A stretch of 57,882 bases of DNA from an uncultured Bacteroidales bacterium (GCA_905234475.1 CAJOHX010000012.1:1-57882), one strand, 5' to 3'; shown: positions 46,828 to 57,472, counted from the stretch's first letter. The notes: generated from the sequence alone by a model not told the origin. Numbers and translations are program-made.

Positions 46828-49125
46828 CTATTCTTTTTTCAGTTCGATCGCCGGATTGGTCCGGGCGGCCTTAAGGGTTTGCCAGAGAACGGATACGAAG
46901 GCGATGGCAACGGAAAGCAGCACGGCCACGACAAAGATCCACCAATAGCCTTCGAGCCTGTAAATGAAATCCTTGAGATACTCCTGCGCCGCAAAGACGG
47001 CAATCGGGATTCCAATCAAGCAGGCGATGCCCACCAGGATCATATAATCCTGGATCGTGTGCCAGGCCTCCGTTTCCACCGTACCGCCGAACACCTTCCG
47101 CACGGCGATGTCGCGGGACTTCTCATCGGCATAATAGGTGCTCATGGCCACCAGCCCCAGAAGGGCGATAAGAATGGACAGGAGCATAAAAATCTCCACC
47201 AACCTCATATTGTTGCGGGCCGGTTTCCAGGCCTCAGCGATATTCTCGTCAACCCAGAAGGCTAAGTTATCGTAGATCTGCTTGCCCTTGATGTAGTTAT
47301 CGTAAGCTTCCATGATCTGCGCTTTTGCCTCTTTCCGGTCCGGGGTGGTTTCTATGACCCATCCGGCGAAAGGAATGTCTTCAGAACGCATCAGCGAAAC
47401 GATGGCATAGTCTTCTTCTCCCATATTGGCATTGTTGGTCGGGAAAGATTTGAAAACGCCGGCAACTTGTTCGCAGCCATTCGTCCGTTTGCTCAGCGTG
47501 CCGCTGATGTCGTGATAGTCCGAGTCGAAACCGGTAGCGGAAAAACTCTTGTCAGAGAACCAGACGCTATTGAACTGTGGTGCATGGAAATCCTCCAGAA
47601 TCTCAAATCCGAAAATTGAGAAAGCAGTACTGTCCAACCTGATCAGTTTGTAGAGAATGTCCTGTCCATCCCGGGTAGTGCTATACTGGCCCATATTGAT
47701 ACTGCCGGGCACTCCCGAACTTTTTCCGATTCGTTTTACGCACGGGAGAGCCTCAAGGGCATCTTTCAAAGGAGCATCATCTTCACCGGAAAAATCCTTG
47801 AGGTAAAAGATGTTCTCGATGTTGCAGTTCATCGGCCGCTCCTGTGTCTTTCGCATCTGCGCCTCCATCGTGATGGCCAGCGCTATCAGGATGACGGCCA
47901 ATGTGTTTTGCAGCACGATGAATACCTTGCTGAATACCATTTTGCTCTTGCGCCGGTATCCGCCTTTCATTACGTCCACGGGTTTGTAGCGACCTGCCAT
48001 CGTTGCCGGGAAGATGCCGCAGAGCGCTCCCACAAGCAGAATGATGACGATATAGGCCGCTACATACCCTGGAGAACAAATGACTCTTATCGGGATATCC
48101 GGATTGTTCAAGAGCGCATTCATGGCCGGGCAGATAGCTTCCGCCAGCAATAGACCGGCCGCAAAGCATACTGCGGTAAACGCGATGGATTCAGCCACGT
48201 ACTTCCAGATAATGCCGGCTCTTGATGCCCCGGACAATTGCCTAACGGCCATTTCCTTCGATCTCTTTCCAGTGAGTGCGACAGACAGGTTGATGTAGTT
48301 AAGGATGGCCGACAGAAGGAGGAGAAGTCCAACCAGCGTCAGAATCCAGAGTGTCGCTTTGTCTCCGTGCCGGAAAAACCCTTCCGTTTCCTTGAAAAAC
48401 AATTCATCATAACGCGAGAGTTCCAGATGTTCAAAGAAAGACTGCCCATATATGCTTGAATAAACGTCCTTGCAAACAGCTTCCAGTTTTTCATAGAGAA
48501 CGTTCCTGTCAGTTCCAGGACGGACCTTGATCAACGTTACGGTACTGCCGTAGTTGTCGAAGGGTTGCCAATTATCCTTGTAGATGGCTGCGTTCATGAA
48601 TATGTCGTACGGCTTGATGACCGTTCCCTTCAGGTCCTCCAGTATGGCACCGACAATATAACTGTCCCCGCTGATTTCAAGGGTCTCACCTACCGAAAGA
48701 TCATGCTTACCCGCAAAGGAGGCGGTAAGAATCACATTGGAAGGAACGGAAAGAACAGCTGCTGCGCCTTCCACAAAGCGAAATTCTGGGCATATCTCAA
48801 AAAACGCAGGTTCTACGCCGGCACTTTCCGCTTCTATCTGCTCTCCCTCTATGACAGGACGAACTGCGACATTGCACATCCTGGAAACGGACTCGATTTC
48901 CGGAATGTCCCCGATGGCATCCGGGAAACCATAGGTAAGTGCCGGAAACATCGGTAATCCAGGCACATAGATCCGCTCCCAACCCGGGTTCTCCCTCGTC
49001 ACTGCATATTGCTGCCACACATAGGAGCCGATGATAATCACAAACGCCAGGCTTATAGCTAGCCCCACCGCCTCGATGGCGGTGTACAGTTTGTTGCGGG
49101 AGAGGAATTTAATGTAACTTTTCAT
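46828..49125 (-). CDS. MacB/FtsX-type ABC transporter permease (array copy 3)
   Basis: This 765-residue paralogue opens with MKSYIKFLSRNKLYTAIEAV and ends TNPAIELKKE. First FtsX module: [30 protein letters not shown]. Second: RDIAVRKVFGGTVETEAW. Copy 3 is the first of the MKSY-type subfamily in transcription order, 33 bases after copy 2 with a hairpin repeat in the spacer. Confidence 0.9.
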   Translation of the reverse strand: MKSYIKFLSRNKLYTAIEAVGLAISLAFVIIIGSYVWQQYAVTRENPGWERIYVPGLPMFPALTYGFPDAIGDIPEIESVSRMCNVAVRPVIEGEQIEAESAGVEPAFFEICPEFRFVEGAAAVLSVPSNVILTASFAGKHDLSVGETLEISGDSYIVGAILEDLKGTVIKPYDIFMNAAIYKDNWQPFDNYGSTVTLIKVRPGTDRNVLYEKLEAVCKDVYSSIYGQSFFEHLELSRYDELFFKETEGFFRHGDKATLWILTLVGLLLLLSAILNYINLSVALTGKRSKEMAVRQLSGASRAGIIWKYVAESIAFTAVCFAAGLLLAEAICPAMNALLNNPDIPIRVICSPGYVAAYIVIILLVGALCGIFPATMAGRYKPVDVMKGGYRRKSKMVFSKVFIVLQNTLAVILIALAITMEAQMRKTQERPMNCNIENIFYLKDFSGEDDAPLKDALEALPCVKRIGKSSGVPGSINMGQYSTTRDGQDILYKLIRLDSTAFSIFGFEILEDFHAPQFNSVWFSDKSFSATGFDSDYHDISGTLSKRTNGCEQVAGVFKSFPTNNANMGEEDYAIVSLMRSEDIPFAGWVIETTPDRKEAKAQIMEAYDNYIKGKQIYDNLAFWVDENIAEAWKPARNNMRLVEIFMLLSILIALLGLVAMSTYYADEKSRDIAVRKVFGGTVETEAWHTIQDYMILVGIACLIGIPIAVFAAQEYLKDFIYRLEGYWWIFVVAVLLSVAIAFVSVLWQTLKAARTNPAIELKKE

Positions 49126-49131
49126 ACTGTC

Positions 49132-49160
49132 GTCATTCCCGGCTTGACCGGGAATCTCTT
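49132..49160. repeat. Hairpin repeat between permease copies 2 and 3
   Basis: GTCATTCCCGG-CTTGA-CCGGGAATCTCTT, a perfect short dyad. It overlaps the stop codon (49159-49161) of copy 2. Confidence 0.8.
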
Positions 49161-51558
49161 ATTCATTTTTCAACGATTCCACCGGATTGGCCCGGGCGAT
49201 TCTGAGGCAGTTCAGGACCACCACGCCCAGCACGATGGCCAGCACCAGCACGGCACCGCCAATGAAGTATAGTGGATTCAGGGACACCTTCTCGGCAAAC
49301 ATCTCCAGCAGTTTGCCGGCCACGAAGAATGCTCCGATACAAGCCAGCGCCGCCATGATCGCCGACAGCTTGAGTATGCCTGTCGCAAAGACGCCAAGGA
49401 CATCCCGTGATGAGGCTCCGTTGATCTTGCGGACGGCCATCTCCTTGCTCCGCCGCAGACTCTCGTCCCGGATGAAGCCTATCAGCCCCATCAGGGCAAT
49501 CAGAAGTGAGAAGACAGCGCCCAGCGCCATGGTATTGCGCACCTTTTTGACTTCAAAGTAAACCTCGCGCATCTGTTCCTCGTAAGAGATGATGTCTATC
49601 TCCTTCCCTTCCAGGGCCTGGGACAAAACTTCCCGGACCATCGGCAGCGATTCGGGCCGCACTTTAAAAAGGATATGTGGCATCCAGCAGTCTTCACTGC
49701 CAACTTCTCCGTAGAACCACGCGCTCGGCCGGGGATCCCTCCCCAGGAGACTTCCGATAAGGTAGCTCTGATATACTCCGGAGATGGTGTAATAGAATGG
49801 CACTTCATCGTCGCTCATCGGGGCGTGTCCTGTAATGAACACCTGTTTGCCAACTGCGCCGTCGCTCCAATCCGTGAAATCGGCCATCCTTGCCACAAAC
49901 TTCTCGTCCACTACGATCTCCAATTCATTCTCAGGAGCGCGTCCGTCAAGGAACCGGATACCCATCAGGTCGTAAAAGCCGGCAGAGCATTCGTACTGGT
50001 CTGCAATGTTGAACAATTCCCTGTCGTCACCGGGGATATACACATTGTCCCCGCTTGATCCCTGATATGGCAGATTGTTGCATGCAGCCACTCCATATAC
50101 CTCGGGAAGGTTCCCGAGCGCATCCATCGCCCTTGCCTGGGCCTGCCTGTCACCGTCATACATACTGATGTAGTACAGGTCTTCGTATGAATAGCCGGGA
50201 TTGCTGTTATTCACCATCTCATACTGCCTGCCGATGATAAGCAGCAACACCACAAGGAACACATTGATAAGCACCTGCACACCAAGGAGGCCCAATTTCC
50301 ACCGGCGGGAATTCTCCGTATAGTTCTTAAGCGCTGCATCCACCGGGATCCGCTTGTACAGCTCGGCCGGGACAACGATGGAGATAACCATCACAAGCAG
50401 CAGCACCACCGCAATGGCCGCCATGCTCTGAGGCACCAGAAGCGTGGTGAACGGCACGCCCAGCAGGTTCTCCACGATGCTTCGGCCTGCAAAGATGATG
50501 ACGGCGGCGAGGGCAAGTGACAGCAGGATATGAACAGATGCTTCCTTCGTCAGCATGGCATAAATGTGCCTGCCCTCAGCGCCATAGCACTTCCGCACAC
50601 CTACTTCCTTCGAGCGCTTCACCAGCGACGATATCACGATCAGGATATAGTTCAGCAGCGAGATAAGGATCAGCAGGGCCGCCACGGTAGACAGCAGGAT
50701 GATCTGCGTCTTTACGCCCTGGGACGATGTGTGCACTTTGATAAACGGCTTCAGATAGTACCTCAACTGCAAGCCCTGTGCTTCAAACTCCTCTATACGC
50801 TGGTGGGCCTCCTGCATCTTCCGGATGGCGTCCGTGAGCGTTGCCGGATCCACACCGGGAGCAAGCTTCACATATCCTTTGTAGCGGTCGTTGCCCATCC
50901 AGTTGGTTGTGCTCCACTCACTGTAGGTTGCCATCGACAGCAGGATGTCGTAATCCAGACTCCCGTTCTTCGGAAAGTCCTCGAAGACGCCCTCGATGGT
51001 CCCCTTGAATTCCACCTGGTCCAGGTTGCAGATCTGCTTGCCGATGACGGAAGACAGACCCCCGATCTGGTCGGGGGTGACGCCTTTGTCGTCATGCCCG
51101 GCCTGACCGGGCATCTCATCCATCAACTTCTCCGCGAAACTGCGGCTCACCATCACCGAGCCCCATTTTCCAAGCGCCTTTGTCGGATCGCCGGCCAGGA
51201 TCGGCCGGTCAAAGACCTTGAAGAAGCAGGTGTCGGCGCAGACCAGCTTGGCTTTCAGTTTATTTCCATGCTCGTCCTGATAGGTGTCGCCGTTGAAAAC
51301 AGAGGTGGTACGGGTCCCGGCTTCTACGCCGGGAACTTCTTCCATAAAGCCCACCGCCACGGCGCCGCTCACCTGGCCATAATCGCCCTCATCCCCATTC
51401 TGGGAATACCAGGTATAGATAGAATACACCCGGTCGATGTCCTTGTAGAAACTGTCGTAGCTCAGCTCAAAGAACACCTTGGCAATGAGCACGATGCCCA
51501 CCGCCAGCCCCACACCCAGGGACAGGACCTTGATCAGGATATCACTCTTCGTCTTCAT
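49159..51558 (-). CDS. MacB/FtsX-type ABC transporter permease (copy 2, NPVESL type)
   Basis: This 799-residue permease is of a different subfamily from copies 3-6. It starts [20 protein letters not shown] with a transmembrane helix and ends [12 protein letters not shown]. FtsX module one has [27 protein letters not shown]; module two has [19 protein letters not shown]. Residues around 147-156 ([11 protein letters not shown]) are encoded by a hairpin repeat inserted in frame (51091-51117). It follows the ATPase gene in the same transcript. Confidence 0.88.
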   Translation of the reverse strand: MKTKSDILIKVLSLGVGLAVGIVLIAKVFFELSYDSFYKDIDRVYSIYTWYSQNGDEGDYGQVSGAVAVGFMEEVPGVEAGTRTTSVFNGDTYQDEHGNKLKAKLVCADTCFFKVFDRPILAGDPTKALGKWGSVMVSRSFAEKLMDEMPGQAGHDDKGVTPDQIGGLSSVIGKQICNLDQVEFKGTIEGVFEDFPKNGSLDYDILLSMATYSEWSTTNWMGNDRYKGYVKLAPGVDPATLTDAIRKMQEAHQRIEEFEAQGLQLRYYLKPFIKVHTSSQGVKTQIILLSTVAALLILISLLNYILIVISSLVKRSKEVGVRKCYGAEGRHIYAMLTKEASVHILLSLALAAVIIFAGRSIVENLLGVPFTTLLVPQSMAAIAVVLLLVMVISIVVPAELYKRIPVDAALKNYTENSRRWKLGLLGVQVLINVFLVVLLLIIGRQYEMVNNSNPGYSYEDLYYISMYDGDRQAQARAMDALGNLPEVYGVAACNNLPYQGSSGDNVYIPGDDRELFNIADQYECSAGFYDLMGIRFLDGRAPENELEIVVDEKFVARMADFTDWSDGAVGKQVFITGHAPMSDDEVPFYYTISGVYQSYLIGSLLGRDPRPSAWFYGEVGSEDCWMPHILFKVRPESLPMVREVLSQALEGKEIDIISYEEQMREVYFEVKKVRNTMALGAVFSLLIALMGLIGFIRDESLRRSKEMAVRKINGASSRDVLGVFATGILKLSAIMAALACIGAFFVAGKLLEMFAEKVSLNPLYFIGGAVLVLAIVLGVVVLNCLRIARANPVESLKNE
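51091..51117. repeat. Hairpin repeat inside the coding sequence of permease copy 2
   Basis: GTCATGCCCGG-CCTGA-CCGGGCATCTC has the same form as the intergenic copies but is read in frame within the first periplasmic domain. Confidence 0.8.
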
Positions 51559-51566
51559 CCTTTTCT

Positions 51567-51593
51567 GTCATTCCCGGCTTGACCGGGAATCTC

Positions 51594-51595
<2 letters not shown>
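51567..51595. repeat. Hairpin repeat between permease copy 2 and the ATPase
   Basis: GTCATTCCCGG-CTTGA-CCGGGAATCTCTT is identical to the copy at 49132-49160. It overlaps the ATPase stop codon (51594-51596). Confidence 0.8.
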
Positions 51596-52279
<684 letters not shown>

Positions 52280-52300
52280 AATGAGTTGTTATTTAATTGT

Positions 52301-54652
52301 TTATTCATTCTTTAACGATTCGACAGGGTTGGAATTGGCTGCCCGCCAGCTCTGGAGCGTAACGACGGCCAGGGTAATGGCAGCAACGGCCAGCAGCGCA
52401 ACGAGGAAGATCCACACCGGCACGGGTGCCTGGTAGGCAAAGCCCTTGCGCCAGGCAGTCATCAGCCAATAGGCAACGGGCGCTGCAATCACGAAACTGG
52501 CAACAGCCATGATGAGATATTTCTTGTTGATCATCTTCAAGATACCGCCCACCGTAGCTCCGTTCACGCGCCGCACGGCAATCTCCTTGCGGAGGAACTG
52601 CGTCTCAAAGAACACCAGGCCGATGATACCGATGATGGCAATCAGCAGGGCCACGAAAGAAGCGATGGTAATCAGCTTTCCAAGCGACTGCTCACTCTGG
52701 TACATATTCTCGATTCCCTCATCCAGATGGCTGACGGTTATCATATGGGGCTCTCGCCTGGGGTCGAACTTACAGATGGCTTCCTTAATGTAATCTGAAA
52801 CCTCCTTGAAATCCGCCCCTGGCACAGTCCGTACGTACATTTGTCCGAAAGACCGCCAGCCTTCCTTGCCCCAGTTATAGAGCACCAACGGGCCCATTGC
52901 GTGCTGCAGACTCTTGAAATTGAAATCCTTCACCACGCCGATAAGCTCGCAGTCATCAACGTGGCCACCCATAAGGCTTCCCACATGGAACTGTGGAAAC
53001 ATCTGCATGAATGTCTCATTGGGAATGATGCTGCCGGCTTCATTCTGGTTGTCAGACTCACGGAAGTCACGGCCTTCCACAATCTGAAGCCCGAAGAACT
53101 CCGCAAAGTTGACATCGACGGGCAACACTTCCATAAAAACCTGATTGCCGTCATCCCCGGTACGGCTCCAACCCATTTTCTGGTCGGAGACAATCTGACC
53201 GTCAGCGAAAGTCACAGCTTCAATCGAAGGGTTCTGAAGCAAATGGCTCTTCAGGGCATCTTTCTGGTTCCCGGCCGGATATCCGCACCAGGTCTGAAGA
53301 ACGCGCGCCTCATCAAAGCCCATGTCCCTTCCTATCATAAACCTGGTCTGAACGCCTACGAACAGGGCCATTAGGATGAAGAGGAACGACAAGATGAACT
53401 GAAGCCCCACCAGCAAGTTGCGAAGAGACCTACCCTTTACACTAGTCCCATAAGAACCCTTCAGGACCAATGCGGCGGGCTGGGAAGTGGAATACATGGC
53501 AGGGGCAAGTCCTGCTATGACTGCCGAGACCAGCGCCACGCCCAGCATCAGCGCCAGAATGCCGAGATTATCCTTCAGCGCCAGGCTGTCAGACACATAC
53601 GATGCCCAGGAAGTCCCCGCTACGACGTGCATGATCAGGCAGGCAATCGCAAACGCGATGAGCGCGATAAGCCCGGCATGCAGTAACTGGCGCCTAATCA
53701 AGGAACCGCGTCCTTCGCCCAGAACCTTCCTGGTGTTAATGCTCTTGATACGGAAAGGAATCTCCGCGAAAGCAAAGTTGATGAAATTGATGATGGCGAT
53801 GAGAATGAGCAGGATGGCAATGGCGGCCAGCGTAATGGTGATGGCCTTGTTGGCGCTGGCGATATTGGCCCGTACATCACGCTCAAAATGCGCATCATGC
53901 AGGTTAACGATCCGGAATCCTTTCCGGATTTCATCAGCATCATCGGCATCGTAATCGTCACCGTATTGTTCCAGAATGGCATTATTCACCATCAGCGCCT
54001 CCGTTTCCTTGGCCCGGGACGGATCTCTCATCTTTAAAAAAGCTGCAAAGGACCACTCGCTGGGTGTGTCGAGACAATCGTCACCGAGATTTACAAGCAC
54101 GCCATAGTGCATGCTGTAATTCTTAGGCAGATCCTTGAATACGCCAATGACTCGAACCTCCACTCCGTTTCCGGCCTTGAAGTTTTTGCCGATGGCACTC
54201 TCGTCTCCGAAGAAGGTCTTCGCATATTCCTCGCTCACGACGGCCGTCTCTCCGGCGGTGAATTCCCGTGCCGAGCCCTCGACCCACTCAAATGGGAATA
54301 CGGAGAACATGGAACTGTCAACTCTGGCAGAGGGAACGGATAACACCGTCTCTTCACCGTCTTTCTTTAATGTAACTTCTTGGGCCATCCACCCGAAGGT
54401 TCCAACCGCCTCTATGTTGGGGCTGGCACTACGGGTAATCTCTATCAGAGGCCGGGAGAAGAACGTGCTGTACAGCCCTTTATCCATCCAGTTGTTCTCC
54501 AAGCGGAACACCTGCTCGTATCCTTCGAAATTGGCGTCATAGGTCGTATCCCAACGGACCTGCACCATCAGGATCATCGCCGCCGCAAAAGCGACGCTCA
54601 TTCCCAGAATATTGATCAGCGTCGAAACGCCTGTCTTTCTGAATGCTTTCAT
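52301..54652 (-). CDS. MacB/FtsX-type ABC transporter permease (copy 1, NPVESL type)
   Basis: This 783-residue permease has an N-terminal transmembrane helix (GVSTLINILGMSVAFAAAMI), a MacB-PCD-like periplasmic domain (FRLENNWMDKGLYSTFFS), an FtsX module (INFINFAFAEIPFRIKSINTRKVLG), a second periplasmic domain and a second FtsX module (RKEIAVRRVNGATVGGILKM), ending [16 protein letters not shown]. It is the first permease in the transcript, four bases after the HlyD gene and 21 bases before the ATPase. That is the usual core order of Bacteroidetes TolC-HlyD-FtsX-ATPase loci. Confidence 0.9.
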   Translation of the reverse strand: MKAFRKTGVSTLINILGMSVAFAAAMILMVQVRWDTTYDANFEGYEQVFRLENNWMDKGLYSTFFSRPLIEITRSASPNIEAVGTFGWMAQEVTLKKDGEETVLSVPSARVDSSMFSVFPFEWVEGSAREFTAGETAVVSEEYAKTFFGDESAIGKNFKAGNGVEVRVIGVFKDLPKNYSMHYGVLVNLGDDCLDTPSEWSFAAFLKMRDPSRAKETEALMVNNAILEQYGDDYDADDADEIRKGFRIVNLHDAHFERDVRANIASANKAITITLAAIAILLILIAIINFINFAFAEIPFRIKSINTRKVLGEGRGSLIRRQLLHAGLIALIAFAIACLIMHVVAGTSWASYVSDSLALKDNLGILALMLGVALVSAVIAGLAPAMYSTSQPAALVLKGSYGTSVKGRSLRNLLVGLQFILSFLFILMALFVGVQTRFMIGRDMGFDEARVLQTWCGYPAGNQKDALKSHLLQNPSIEAVTFADGQIVSDQKMGWSRTGDDGNQVFMEVLPVDVNFAEFFGLQIVEGRDFRESDNQNEAGSIIPNETFMQMFPQFHVGSLMGGHVDDCELIGVVKDFNFKSLQHAMGPLVLYNWGKEGWRSFGQMYVRTVPGADFKEVSDYIKEAICKFDPRREPHMITVSHLDEGIENMYQSEQSLGKLITIASFVALLIAIIGIIGLVFFETQFLRKEIAVRRVNGATVGGILKMINKKYLIMAVASFVIAAPVAYWLMTAWRKGFAYQAPVPVWIFLVALLAVAAITLAVVTLQSWRAANSNPVESLKNE

Positions 54653-54655
54653 AGC

Positions 54656-55912
54656 TTAGAACACCAGCACGTCGCTGTCGCCATAGTTGTCGTAGCCGGA
54701 GGTAATGACTTTCTCGCCGGGCTCCAGGCCCTCGAGGACTTCATAGTACTGGGGGTTCTGGCGGCCGATGCGGATCTCGCGCTTGACGGCCTTGGTGCCC
54801 TCTTTGTTAACCACGTAGATCCATTTTCCGCCGGTCTTCTGGTAGAAGGTGCCGCGGGGGATGATGACGGCCTCTTCGGGCTGGCCCAGCTGTAGGTTCA
54901 GGTAGTAGGTCTGGCCGGCGCGGATGTTGTCCGGCTGCTCGCCGTCAAACTTGAAGTCGGCCTTGAACTTGCCGTCGCGGACCTCGGGATAGACTTTGCG
55001 GATCACAGTGGAATAGGTCTCGCCCTGGCGCTCGAAAGTGGCCGCCAGGCCGTCCACCACGCGGTCGATGTAGTGCTCGTCGATCTGCGCTTCCACCTTG
55101 TAGGTGCCCACGCTGTTGATCTGCCCAATCTTGGTGCCGGCGGCGATACTCTGGCCCAGGACCACGTCCAGCAGGCCCAGTTCGCCGTCGATGGGCGCCT
55201 TCACGACGAGGTTGGATTTGCGCTTGCGTATCATCTGCATATTGAGAAGCATGCTTTCCAGGCTCTCTTCCATCCGGTTGATCTGGGTGCTGCGGTACAG
55301 GCTGTCCTGGACGGCGCGCTCGCGGATCAGGTCGTATTTCTGTTTCGCCAGACGGTAATCTTCCTCGGCTTTCAGGTATTCTTCCCGGGCGATCAGCTTG
55401 TCCTCGTACAGGGCCTTCTGCTGCTCGTAGGCACGGCGCAGGCGCTCCACCTGGATGCTGTATTCCAGCACATTCTGGCGGACGTCCAGCTTCTGCTGCT
55501 CCATGGAGATCTGCGTGTTGCGCTGGATGTTCTCCTTCTCGGCCAGGTCAGCCTCGGCATTCAGGATCTGCATGTCCAGGTTGTCGTTGCTCAGGACCAG
55601 GATGGCGTCGCCGGCCTTCACCGGCGAGCCCTCCTCGATGAGGATCTTCTCCACGATGCCGCCTTCCTGCGGGCTCAGCTGGACGGTCGTCATCGGCTGC
55701 ACCCGGCCGCTGATGCGGATGTAGTCGTTGAATTCGCCTTTAACGGCATTGGAAACCGTCACGGTATCCTTATCCACGCGCAGCGTCTTGTCGTTCGGCC
55801 GCGCGATCAGATACACGACGAAAGCCAGCAGCAGCGCACCCAGCCAATACGGCAGCGCCTTCTTCGTGAAGGCCACGCGCCAACCCGTTTTCTTCTCGAT
55901 AATCTTATCCAT
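54656..55912 (-). CDS. HlyD/RND-type periplasmic adaptor protein
   Basis: This 418-residue membrane fusion protein has one N-terminal transmembrane helix (about 20-38), a biotinyl/lipoyl-like domain split around a coiled-coil hairpin (VQLSPQEGGIVEKILIEEGSPVKAGD about 80-105; coiled coil about 115-230; VKAPIDGELGLLDVVLGQSI about 240-260), a beta-barrel part and a membrane-proximal part (EAVIIPRGTFYQKTGGKWIYVV, GLEPGEKVITSGYDNYG). It bridges the FtsX-type permeases and the TolC-type channel. A hairpin repeat lies upstream of its start. Confidence 0.92.
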   Translation of the reverse strand: MDKIIEKKTGWRVAFTKKALPYWLGALLLAFVVYLIARPNDKTLRVDKDTVTVSNAVKGEFNDYIRISGRVQPMTTVQLSPQEGGIVEKILIEEGSPVKAGDAILVLSNDNLDMQILNAEADLAEKENIQRNTQISMEQQKLDVRQNVLEYSIQVERLRRAYEQQKALYEDKLIAREEYLKAEEDYRLAKQKYDLIRERAVQDSLYRSTQINRMEESLESMLLNMQMIRKRKSNLVVKAPIDGELGLLDVVLGQSIAAGTKIGQINSVGTYKVEAQIDEHYIDRVVDGLAATFERQGETYSTVIRKVYPEVRDGKFKADFKFDGEQPDNIRAGQTYYLNLQLGQPEEAVIIPRGTFYQKTGGKWIYVVNKEGTKAVKREIRIGRQNPQYYEVLEGLEPGEKVITSGYDNYGDSDVLVF

Positions 55913-55920
55913 AACTTTTC

Positions 55921-55949
55921 GTCATGCCCGACCTGATCGGGCATCTCTT
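55921..55949. repeat. Hairpin repeat between the TolC and HlyD genes
   Basis: GTCATGCCCGA-CCTGA-TCGGGCATCTCTT, a dyad of the same family. It ends two bases from the TolC stop codon (55952-55954). Confidence 0.75.
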
Positions 55950-55951
55950 AT

Positions 55952-57341
55952 TTATTGGTTAACGTATTCTACTCCATTATAATATCTGACCACCGCCTGC
56001 TTGATGAGGTATTTGAACAGGGAGTTCATCTCGTCGGCCCGGGCCTTCAGGTAATTGTTGTTCGCCGTCTGGAACTCCAGCGGAGAGATGAGGCCCTGCT
56101 CCAGCTTCTTGAGATTGAGCGAGGACTTCGGCCTTGCGCTGCGCCTGCCCGTAGGCCGTGGCGGCGCCGTCGCGGTCCTGGACGGCCCTTCTGACTTCGC
56201 TCTCCACATCCCGGCGCGTCTGGTCATATTCGGCTGCGGCCTTGTCGAAGGCGTGCTGCCGGCGGGCGACGGCGGAGTGCCGGCTCATGCGGTTCCAGAT
56301 GGGGATGGAGACGGAGACTTCGACATACTCGCCGCCATTGTTGCGGAACTGGTCCCCGAAGGCCGCCGTCTGCGAACCCTGGTAGGTATAATAACTCGTG
56401 CTCCAGCCGGCGTAGAGGCCTACGGAGGGCAGCAGCTGCCACTTCGCCGTGTTGAGCTGCAGCCGGGCGTTCTCCATGGTCCAAGCAGCGATCTGCACGG
56501 CCGGATTGTTTTCCAGGGCGAAGTCCACAATAGATTCTTCGGTCGCCTCCGGCTCCCTCAGAATGACAGCATTGTTCCCCTGTGCAGCATTGTTCCCCTG
56601 AGCGCCGCTGTCATCCTGAGCGCCAGCGAAGGATCTGAAGTCCGTCACGATGACAAGTTCCTCATCCATCGGCCAGAACATCAGGTCCTCGAGGGTCATC
56701 TTCTGGCTGTTGTACATGTTGAGCGTATTCGTCAGTTCGTACCGGCGGTCCGCCAGGTCAGCCTCCATCTGGATGACGTCGGCATGGCCCTTCTGCCCCA
56801 GTTCTTCCTGGCGGCGGGCCCGCTGCAGCGCCTGCTCCGCGACAGCCACCTGCTCCTCGTACACGTCGCAGAGGCGCTTGTAGTACACCACGTTGTAGTA
56901 CGCCTCCATCACCGCCAGGCAGATATCGGCCTCCACCTGCTTCTCCCGGGATTCGGCGATCTGCATACCGGTCCTGGAGATCTTGTAATTGTTCACGGCC
57001 TTGAAGCCGTCGAACAGGTCGTACCCGGCGCTCACGCTGTAGTTGTTGTGGAACGAGGTCGTGTTGAAATAGGTATTGGTCTGCGGGTCGATGCTGCGGC
57101 CGAAATTGTAGTACGCATACGTGCTCGCATTGATCTGCGGGGTGAACAGGGCCAGCGCCGCATCGCGCCGGTCGATCTGCGCATCGCCGATGGCCGCCTG
57201 CTGGATCCGGATCTTCGTCGCATTGGAAATCGCAAACTCCATGCAGTCACGGAGCGTCATCGCGTCCTGGCCGGAGGCGCTTGCTGTCACAGCAAGCGCC
57301 AGCGCCGGAACTAACCATTTTCTATGAAAACTATTGAGCAT
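55952..57341 (-). pseudogene. TolC-family outer membrane efflux protein, frame broken near the 3' end
   Basis: The product (about 460 residues if repaired) would form the outer membrane channel of the exporter. It has a signal peptide (start at 57341, MLNSFHRKWLVPALALAV; an upstream in-frame ATG would sit ahead of the promoter), two OEP repeats with long helices (TLRDCMEFAISNATKIRIQQ, ALQRARRQEELGQKGHADVI) and after the break LKKLEQGLISPLEFQTANNN. Frame is lost at about 56120 (AEVLA|LNLKKLEQG), where relatives have a few more residues. A composite repeat (56531-56637) is read in frame and adds about 35 residues rich in Gln, Asn and Gly between the two halves. Confidence 0.85.
56531..56637. 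repeat. Inverted pair of GTCATCCTGAG-type repeats inside the TolC gene
   Basis: An inverted copy (AGATTCTTCGG...CAGAATGAC, 56531-56568) and a direct copy (GTCATCCTGAGC...GAAGGATCT, 56610-56637) flank two short direct repeats of GCATTGTTCCCCTG. The block is in frame and encodes FRSFAGAQDDSGAQGNNA and what follows. Confidence 0.75.
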
Positions 57342-57369
57342 AGCTTGATTGTTTAACGCAGGACAGGGT

Positions 57370-57385
57370 TGCATGCAGCATGCCA
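57370..57385 (-). promoter_or_regulatory. Sigma-54 (RpoN) promoter of the TolC-HlyD-ABC operon
   Basis: Minus strand TGGCATG-CTGC-ATGCA matches the -24/-12 consensus TGGCACG-N4-TTGCA at all but two positions, with the invariant GG and GC at the exact spacing. Transcription would begin near 57359, 18 bases before the TolC ATG. A kinase gene directly upstream supports control by an NtrC-type activator. Confidence 0.75.
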
Positions 57386-57433
57386 AAACAACCAACAGGT
57401 TGAAAATGAACGCATAACGCATTTTACAACGCA

Positions 57434-57472
57434 TAAAAAAAGTGTAAAGGTCTTTACAACGCTTTACACTTT
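57434..57472 (-). terminator. Terminator after the histidine kinase gene
   Basis: On the minus strand AAAGTGTAAAG (57472-57462) pairs with CTTTACACTTT (57449-57439), an 11-bp stem with a 12-base loop, followed by a T tract. It separates the kinase transcript from the TolC operon. Confidence 0.8.

Noticed and set aside
38914..49125. Permease cluster as a composite transposon because of its repeated ends
   Set aside because: The repeats are the coding ends of paralogous genes in direct orientation. No transposase or terminal inverted repeats were found.
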